Shown in pieces: positions 57,169 through 64,000 of a stretch of DNA of 64,000 nt (positions within the stretch are counted from its first letter, which is position 1; every line of letters begins with the position of its first letter). The DNA lies in contig FJUW01000050.1 in assembly GCA_900074885.1 (NCBI GenBank), positions 186,001 through 250,000 on the forward strand, in the 5' to 3' direction. The position numbers and the translations under genes were made by a program. Under the pieces are notes generated by a model that searched no databases, had not been told where the DNA came from, and was given only the letters and a program-made list of their open reading frames with translations. The stretch comes from Rhynchosporium graminicola. Lineage: Eukaryota > Ascomycota > Leotiomycetes > Helotiales > Ploettnerulaceae.

Positions 57169-58399
57169 ATGCATAGCCAAACAATCTTTACATACGCGCT
57201 GGTCGCTTTTGCCGCCACGGTCTTCGCTGCGCCTACAGAGATATTAGAGAGAGATGCTTACCAGGTTCCGGGTCTGGATTTTGCTGATAAGGTTGAAACG
57301 GTTGAGAAGAAGTTGGTTTTCTTGGAGCGGAGACAGGCGTATGTTTACACCTACTTGGGATAAGCTTTGGATATGGATGTATGCTTACAAACAAATAGAA
57401 AGGCATCTGGAGCTGGTGCTGGTGCAGCGAAAGCGACGGGAGCAGCAAAGGCTTCTGGGTACGTCTCTCAGGAGGAGCATAGGACTTTCCAAGTCTTGAA
57501 AGAAGGAATGCTGACAAAATTTGACGTAGTGCCACCGCACCAAAAGCTTCAGGAGCAGCTAGGGCAGCAAAGGCGTCAGGGGCAGCGGGTGCAGCGAAGG
57601 CTTCTGGGTACGTTTATTTGGAATGAGAAAAAAGGGAGTCTTTGGAAGTATGAAATACTGACAGTATTTGATATAGTGCTACCGCTCCAAAGGCTTCAGG
57701 AGCAGCTAGAGCAGCAGCAAACGCGTCAGGGGCAGCTGGTGCAGCTAAGGCTTCTGGGTATGTTCATCTCGGTCACGAAAGGATTATGTTTGATGGTAGC
57801 TTACGGAATCTCTCTCAGTGCGAAACCCGCCGCAGCAAAGGCCTCAGGGTATGTTTACTATCAACCAAAAGTTCTCTTTTGGCTGTTGATTTGTACTTCC
57901 TCTAACGATATCATAGTGCTGCGAGTGGTACTAAGCCAGCAAAGGCTTCTGGCGCGTAAGTCCGATTCCAGCATTGCATCGCTCAAATCCCATATTTGCT
58001 AACTTAAAGTAGAGGAGACAAGGCAGCAGCTGCCGCTAGTGGAGGAGCTACTAAGGTTAGTCACCACTTAATAATACCCTTCCAGCTTTTATCATGAGCA
58101 ACATGCTGACATTTCTCCAGCCCAAGGCTTCTCTTGCGTAAGTTCGACTTCCGTCCGAGTCTGGCATAGACCACGGCCTCCTGTTTTCTACACCATACTG
58201 ATTAATTAATAGAGGAGGAGCTGCAGCTGCAAAAGCATCAGGAGGAGCCAAAGCTGCCAAGGTCTGATTCATCTAGCTTCCTCCATAAACGAGTATTCTG
58301 ACAAATCTGTAGCCAAAGACCACACCAACCCCCTCGCAAACAACCCCAGCCCCAGCGACTAAGACTGGTGATGGCGATAAAGAGGAGTATGAGAGTTAG
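57169..58399 (+). CDS. secreted Lys-Ala-Ser-Gly repeat protein made of ten small exons
   Basis: I do not recognise a family. The protein has a clear signal peptide (about 20 residues, ending FAATVFA), a short charged segment ending LERRQ (possible Kex2 region), then a low-complexity part dominated by Ala, Gly, Lys and Ser with ten KASG motifs, and a Thr/Pro-rich, then acidic end (PKTTPTPSQTTP, GDGDKEEYES). Ten exons join in phase: 57169-57338, 57399-57458, 57530-57607, 57677-57757, 57819-57848, 57917-57955, 58013-58055, 58121-58137, 58213-58261 and 58313-58399. The introns are 51-75 nt; the total is 217 residues. Exons 3 and 4 are near copies (both start GATAPKASGAARAA), and introns 2 and 3 look alike, which suggests tandem unit duplication. 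Only the last two exons break the KASG style. No GPI signal or Cys is seen. A cell-surface or effector role is only a guess. Confidence 0.7.
57530..57757 (+). repeat. tandem exon-intron duplication in the KASG gene
   Basis: Exon 3 (57530-57607) and exon 4 (57677-57757) encode almost the same residues and begin and end in the same phase. The flanking introns 57459-57529 and 57608-57676 both start GTACGT and end with a shared CTGACA...ATTTGA..TAG pattern. Exon 4 has one extra codon and a Lys-to-Asn change. Confidence 0.85.
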
Positions 58400-59261
58400 A
58401 TGGGATGATAGCAGAAAAGTCTTACATTTTAGCGGCATTTCAGAGGCGTCATCTGACGATAGATTTGGTGGATACGTACTGTATCATTGTTATTATAGCC
58501 ACTTTGATTAGTGAGCTGGGTTAGCATGATTGTAACTTAATACAGAGACTTGCATATCTTCACTTATCAATGGAGAATTCGACTAGCAGTTGCTGAGATG
58601 TTTGTGTGGGTCTTGTTTTTTGTCTCCTCTTGCTTGGCGTGTCGTTGATATGAGCGAACAGCCTGGTCCTTGAGATTGAGACAACTTACGTCAAGAAGAA
58701 TGAGAGTCTACTGCGCGATGTGATATTAAAATACAGACATCCTCGACTTCCTGTAGTTTGTGGATTGGTCTTTTCATATTGCAGAGAGGCCGTCACATAT
58801 GATTTCCCATAATCCAACAAATGATCTTCGAATCAACTGCTGTTCGTGCTACTGTTAACGTGTAGGAAAGGCTGGAGCTAGCTCCTCTCTGGATATTTTT
58901 TTTTATATTTATTTAGCTACCGTTCTGCTCACATCACCGGGACACTTTCTTAGCCTTGTAAAAGCCAGATAGATCAGAGTTGGATCAGTGTACAGAAGAT
59001 ATACGGGATGCACAAGGTCGAACATGAGGCTCGTGGTATTCGATGATCAGGAATTCTATGACTTGACAAAGGATCGACCGTAGAATCTTCGCACCCATTA
59101 GCTCAATCCTCCAGTATACCTGGAGCCATGGAGCGAGTTGTGATATTAGGACTCCCACATAAACCTTTATTTGGTGAAGCTGGACTGGTGGAAAGATGTC
59201 TTCATTACCTTTTTCGATATGCCTCAAGCATCCTAAATATTTTGGACGAATGCTTAAGGCC
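58400..59261. other. intergenic between convergent genes
   Basis: I see no coding region. Two 3' UTRs are expected here. A T-rich stretch lies near 58900. Confidence 0.6.
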
Positions 59262-60275
59262 TCACCGCTGTCCCAAGTGACCCAATATGGACTCTAGTCT
59301 CCTCACTGCTTTGATCTCCCTACCCCTGTGTTCAGTGTCTAAGCTTGACTTGGCGTCCTTAACTTCCTCTCTCGCTTCCCTCACCAACGGTGCCAGGCCA
59401 CCCCAAACCTCATCAGCATAACGGTATAATACACCTTCCCATTCTTCAATATACTGCTCTCTAGCACTTTCTTGGCCTTGATATTCTGAAATCAGATTCA
59501 GTGGATTATTAACAGATGCGTGAGCGTGCTGGGGAGGCGCTGGGAGGAGCTCCTTCGTCAGTTCTCTCAGCTTGGTGATTTGAGCAGGAGCGAGTCCCCA
59601 GTCATAATTCTCGTCATCTTCGTCCAGAGGTGGAGGTTCTTCCATTAGTGAGTCCAAGGGAGCCGGATCTGAAAGGATGGCGAGTACATCAGAGCCGTCT
59701 TGTTGTTCTTGCTGTTTTACTGTCCTGTTTGCAGGCTGATATAATGGTCGAGAGTCTGGCGATAGCTCCCAGGGCTGAAAATCAAAAATCCCACTAGTTT
59801 CTGACGCGGGGATCTCCCCGAAGCTTTCTGATGGTACAAAGGAATCTATGCCATTCAAGAAACTCGAGAATTCGGCTTCTGAAAGCTGAGAGTGTTGTTC
59901 GCTATGTCCAGTTCTCAGGCCTGATGAGCTCGCTTGTGAGTTCGGTTGAGCTTGCGATGACCTGGAGCTTTCTGCCCAGGTATTGCTGGACGTTCCGGGA
60001 TTTGGAATGGATTGGGTTTTATTTGAGCTGGACAGAGCTGCTGCTGCTTGTTGATTCAGCTCGCTTGGGTTGGATGTTGTGAAAGCATTGCGTGTTAGGC
60101 CTGTAGCCGAGGCTGCTACTCGGGAAAGGATGGAAGAATCCTGGATCGAGGACTCTTGTTTCGAATCGTCTTTTAAACGTTCGGCACGGCCTTTACCTTT
60201 TGAGGACGACATACGGTAGAGTTTTGCGAGACGTTCTTGGCTAGGCCTGGTGATATGTTGTGTGCTGGTAGGCAT
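59262..60275 (-). CDS. conserved fungal protein of unknown function
   Basis: A single-exon frame of 337 residues starts at ATG 60275. I cannot name the family. The first two thirds are disordered and rich in Ser, Gln and Asn, with a basic SSKGKGRAERLK patch near the start. Short motifs that look conserved are SILSRVAASATGLTRNAF, SEAEFSSFLNGID, GIFDFQPWELSPDSRPLYQP and DVLAILSDP. The last 120 residues appear folded and mostly helical: NYDWGLAPAQITKLRELTKE and WEGVLYRYADEVWGGLAPLV, followed by a charged helix. No membrane segment or signal peptide is visible. The internal ATG that begins MSSSKGKG could be the true start. A conserved Trp-rich C-terminal module suggests a real protein with a binding role, but nothing more can be said. 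Confidence 0.8.
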   Translation of the reverse strand: MPTSTQHITRPSQERLAKLYRMSSSKGKGRAERLKDDSKQESSIQDSSILSRVAASATGLTRNAFTTSNPSELNQQAAAALSSSNKTQSIPNPGTSSNTWAESSRSSQAQPNSQASSSGLRTGHSEQHSQLSEAEFSSFLNGIDSFVPSESFGEIPASETSGIFDFQPWELSPDSRPLYQPANRTVKQQEQQDGSDVLAILSDPAPLDSLMEEPPPLDEDDENYDWGLAPAQITKLRELTKELLPAPPQHAHASVNNPLNLISEYQGQESAREQYIEEWEGVLYRYADEVWGGLAPLVREAREEVKDAKSSLDTEHRGREIKAVRRLESILGHLGQR

Positions 60276-61544
60276 TCAACTAATGAAGAAGCGGACGATT
60301 GGATGACGACTTTGGTTGTGTTTAGCCGCACGTGATGTTTACAAAAAAGCTGCTAATTCTCGAAGAGAGTAATGGTAGTTTGCATCGTGAAATTACTAAG
60401 GTGTGGAAAACAGGGTTCTGCGTCTTCGGACCCGGATGATTATAAGAAAGATTAGAAATGAAAGTTTACATGAACTTGCGGGGCTCTCTAAGTAATGTAA
60501 TGAGCATCGCGGCCTGACGCGTAGCTCAACAGAAACCCGATTTTCTTCATAGCGAGGACTGCGAGACCTGAAAGATGGACGTCAAGAGTAACATACCGTC
60601 TGCACTTCCTGATAGTTCCTGAAGCCTAGCAAAAGACTTATGTATCATTCTATTGTTGGGGTTGAGCAGGCTTCTTGAGAAGTAGCCAATGTGTCGACCA
60701 CCTTGTGAAGTTCAGAAAGCTTGTCGTATAAGGAAGTTGGAACGATAATGTAATAGAGCTCCATCAGGATTTTTGTGACAGGATCGTCAATAGAAAAGGA
60801 CTCCTGAAGGCAACATGCTTGCCCGTAAAGTTGTATTTTACTTTGAAGGGGGTTACAAACAGCTCTGAATATTTACAGTAGCGGGTGCCAAGACTTTATA
60901 TACTCATCAAAACTCACCTTGGTGGGATAAAGGATAGTATTTGGTAGCATTGATACTCAACAACGTGGTGGTGACAAAGCCTTTGTTGTAGAAACAGAAA
61001 TCCACTTGCGTGCCCAAGACGAATATAGCAAGCTTCTTCCATAAAGCTTCATTTAAACTCCCCTTCCTGGTTTCTTTGTCATCAACGAGGTGAGGCGATA
61101 GCGAACCTGTCTGGCCCCGCTAAGAGACAATCAAACCAAAACCCCACGACAAGTTGAGCGGAGCGTGCCTCGAACCTGATCACACACCTACGAATCAGTA
61201 CAACCTCAGCTGTCTCCCATACCCTACCCATCACATTTCTCTACTCTGCCAACTTTCCCGACACTAAATTGCCTCTACAACTGTCCTCGATTTCCTGGCC
61301 AGCCTAGAACGACGCGCCCGCCCATCAACCTGCCCGCACACCGTTACTTCCTTCCAGAATCTGTTTCCGTAAATATTACCCTTGTCTGTATCCATCATCT
61401 TCAGCCTCTCATACACCAACGCCCTGTCTGAGCTCAACACCACCTAGACGCTGTCGACCATACCTCTAGTCCTTCCTCTCCTCTAGGAAGCTCCTCGACT
61501 CAACAGTTGGCGGGACATATTCTCGTCTTCACGGTTCTTCAAAG
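60276..61544. other. divergent intergenic region before the PP2A B gene
   Basis: 1.27 kb with no gene visible. The last 400 bases are rich in C and T, as expected of the long leader of the PP2A subunit gene. Confidence 0.6.
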
Positions 61545-63413
61545 ATGGTAGACGGAGAACCGAACTCTCCTACATGGAAGTTCACCCAGTCAGTATCCCC
61601 ATATATATCCAGATTGGACTGCAGCTTGCTGTATTTCTTTACATGGTGTTCAGCACTTTAGCAAAGCCTACGCGCTGCTGCAGGCTGCGAATGGCAAACG
61701 ACCATTTGCTAACTTATGATACAGATGCTTTGGTGATAAGGGAGATGTAGAGGATATCACGGAAGGTTCGTACTGCTCTTCTGCATTCTGCCCCCAACTG
61801 CTATGATATGACTCCTCTATTTTCAGTCCATATGCTAATTATTTCTACTGTAGCGGATATCATATCGACAGTTGAGTTCGACCACACGGGCAATTATCTT
61901 GCCACTGGAGATAAAGGAGGACGAGTTGTGCTCTTTGAGAGAAACGAGACTGTACGTTAATGCTGAACTTCCTGCCAAGTTGAAGTTGTGATCGCATGCT
62001 CGTGTGCCCGCTCTACAAGACTGACATTTTGGCCAACAGAAAAAGACTTGCGAATATAAATTCCACACTGAGTTTCAATCTCACGAACCAGAATTTGACT
62101 ACCTCAAATCCCTCGAAATCGAAGAGAAAATTAACAAGATCAAGTGGTGCAAAAGACAAAACGCCTCCCATTACCTACTCTCAACGAATGACAAGACAAT
62201 CAAGTTATGGAAGGTATTCGAGAAGTCATTGAAGGTTGTAGCAGAGAACAATCTATCGCAGGAGCTAACTGCGGGAAACTCTGCTGGAGGAGGAGGTGCT
62301 GTCAGACGCCGATCCAATGTCCACTACACAAGCGCCCACGACCTGAAATTACCCCGCCTCACACATCATGATACTGTGGTAGCAGCAGTTCCGCGACGAA
62401 CATACGCCAATGCCCACGCATACCACATCAACAGCATCTCGGTGAACAGCGATGGCGAGACTTTCATTAGCAGTGATGATCTGCGGATAAACTTATGGAA
62501 CTTGAATATCCAGGATCAAAGCTTCAATATTGTTGACATTAAGCCTGCAAACATGGAGGAGCTTACGGAAGTCATCACAGCCGCCGAATTTCACCCACAG
62601 AGCTGCAATTGGTTCATGTACGCAAGCTCTAAGGGTACCATCAAGCTTGCAGATATGAGAGAAAGTGCTCTGTGCGACCAACATGCAAAGCGTAGGTGGC
62701 TTTCTTGCTTGAAGCCAAGTCAATTTGTGCTAACTGTGCCTCAGAATTTGAACAAGAAGAGGATCCATCTGCTCGCTCCTTCTTCTCCGAAATTATATCC
62801 TCCATTTCCGATGTCCGATTCTCACACGACGGCCGCTACATCCTTTCTCGTGATTACCTTACAGTCAAGATCTGGGACGTCAATATGGAGAGGCAGCCAG
62901 TGAAGACAATTCCAATTCACGAGCATCTCCGACCACGACTGTGCGATACCTATGAAAATGACAGCATCTTCGATAAGTTTGAGGTAGTCTTCTCTGGAGA
63001 TGCCAAGAATGTCATGACTGGAAGTTACAACAATAACTTCATGATCTACCCCTCGGATCCAGAAAAAGAGGTTGAGGTGGTTCTTCAAGCAGACAAATCG
63101 GCATTCAAGGCAAAGAAGGTTGGCGTACCAACACCAATTAACTCCTCCACGAGCCCAACTGCCACAAACGGAGGTAAGAAGGGTGGATCGAGAGCTGGCA
63201 GCCCTGCAGCCGGAGCGACAGGCCAAGGTGGTAGAATGAGAAAAGAGACCGATGCCGATCAGATTGATTTCAACAAGAAGATCTTGCATATGAGCTGGCA
63301 TCCATTCGAAGACAGTATCGCAATTGCGGCAACCAACAATGTAAGTAATGTAACTTTCGAAATCATGAGCCCTGCTAACAGGAACCCAGCTTTTCGTCTT
63401 CTCAGCATTGTAG
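61545..63413 (+). CDS. CDC55: protein phosphatase 2A regulatory subunit B (PR55/Cdc55)
   Basis: This is the B55 WD-repeat subunit that directs PP2A to substrates in mitosis, cytokinesis and growth control. Six exons join in phase: 61545-61588, 61725-61765, 61854-61951, 62040-62691, 62745-63340 and 63390-63413; the product is 484 residues. Family signatures follow in order: [112 protein letters not shown] and NNFMIYP. An unstructured insert rich in Ser and Gly lies before the last blade, as in other filamentous fungi. The two short first exons and the eight-codon last exon were placed by phase and homology. Donor GTCAGT of intron 1 is slightly atypical. The length matches the family. Confidence 0.96.
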
Positions 63414-64000
63414 ACTTCCACCTGCATGGAAGAGGTCCCTTGGTCATTACATCGGCGTTCTTACTAGGCTAGCAGCGCTCCACGCCAGAACTCCGATTTC
63501 GTTCATCCTCAAGATGTCTACGGGAGGAGATCATGAGACACGAGAGTACTATTATGAGTGGTAAAGAAGATGCCACATCTTACGTGGGAGAATGACTATG
63601 ATGAATGTCTGGGTGCTAGTACCTTTTTGACTGGTCGGTGCAGTGAACTATGAATGCATTTCGTCTAGCCTCGGGGATATCGATGTTCCCTTGCAAATCT
63701 GGCAGACGTGTCTCAGCATCAGACATGCTTTCAACAGTCGAATAAGCTAGTCAGCCACATCCGCAGATGAATAATGCAAAGAGAATTCAAACAGAGTTGG
63801 CTTTATGACCAAGACAAGAAGTGAGGTGTACGAATCCAGTAATGTGCCTTATGAATCAAATGCAGTAGCTTGTGAATAACCGAGAGACATCACTAACAGC
63901 TTTGAGCAACATGACATGATCAAGATTCGTGTCACTGGTGATATATTTCCTGGCAAACTTGCGAATTATCATTAGGAAAATGATTAAACCTCCTGCCATG
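63414..64000. other. 3' region after the PP2A B gene
   Basis: Probably 3' UTR and the start of the next intergenic region. I see no coding region up to the window edge. Confidence 0.6.

Noticed and set aside
57169..58399. KASG gene as a fungal RiPP precursor (ustiloxin or dikaritin type)
   Set aside because: Such precursors have Kex2 sites between repeats and aromatic core peptides. Here the repeats lack KR sites and aromatic residues, and no UstY-like or peptidase genes lie nearby.

Overview
The window looks like a contig segment from a filamentous ascomycete (Pezizomycotina; gene style and protein sequences suggest Leotiomycetes, though I cannot place it to genus). The reasons are genes split by many short GT-AG introns (mostly 50-120 nt) with CTAAC/CTGAC-like branch sites, long intergenic leaders, and proteins specific to this group such as VeA velvet. 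Two runs of N (3072-3140 and 32306-32357) are assembly gaps inside C-rich tracts. All exon maps below were built by hand from splice signals, phase agreement and family homology.

Layout. 1-3.8 kb: non-coding upstream region with a long veA leader. 3.8-5.4 kb: veA (+). 7.5-10.1 kb: large disordered protein of unknown function (+). 11.9-16.4 kb: Mga2/Spt23-type membrane-anchored transcription factor (-). 20.1-22.2 kb: Na+/H+ antiporter (-). 23.3-24.5 kb: RNase H1 (-). 25.8-28 kb: 6-phosphofructo-2-kinase/fructose-2,6-bisphosphatase (-). 28-32.9 kb: gene-poor stretch with degenerate repeats. 32.9-34.9 kb: Ptc6-like mitochondrial PP2C (-). 35.7-37.8 kb and 40.1-41.5 kb: divergent ferroxidase fet3 (-) and iron permease ftr1 (+), sharing a 2.3-kb promoter region. 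42.2-43.6 kb: Cog8 (-) broken by one in-frame TGA. 44-45.5 kb: cytosine-deaminase-like amidohydrolase (+). 46.1-47.2 kb: TLC-domain membrane protein (+). 47.8-48.7 kb: an unrecognised, frame-hopping probable gene relic (+). 49.7-51.6 kb: MFS anion transporter of the allantoate permease type (+). 52.3-56 kb: SLA1 endocytic adaptor (+). 57.2-58.4 kb: a secreted Lys-Ala-Ser-Gly repeat protein encoded by ten tiny exons (+). 59.3-60.3 kb: conserved fungal unknown (-). 61.5-63.4 kb: PP2A B/PR55 subunit (+).

Most genes are independent housekeeping or regulatory loci. The one clear functional pair is fet3-ftr1, the two halves of high-affinity reductive iron uptake. Their shared intergenic region carries four perfect ATCWGATAA GATA-type (SreA/Sre1-class) motifs, two of them fused into a perfect 24-bp palindrome, so iron-dependent co-repression is the natural reading.

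The most unusual item is the 57.2-58.4 kb gene. A 217-residue secreted low-complexity protein is assembled from ten exons, several of which are tandem, phase-symmetric repeat units that could be skipped without breaking the frame. Other points worth follow-up are the stop codon inside Cog8, altered active-site positions in the amidohydrolase, a stop-free 51-nt intron at the membrane anchor of the Mga2-like factor, and two short upstream ORFs before veA.
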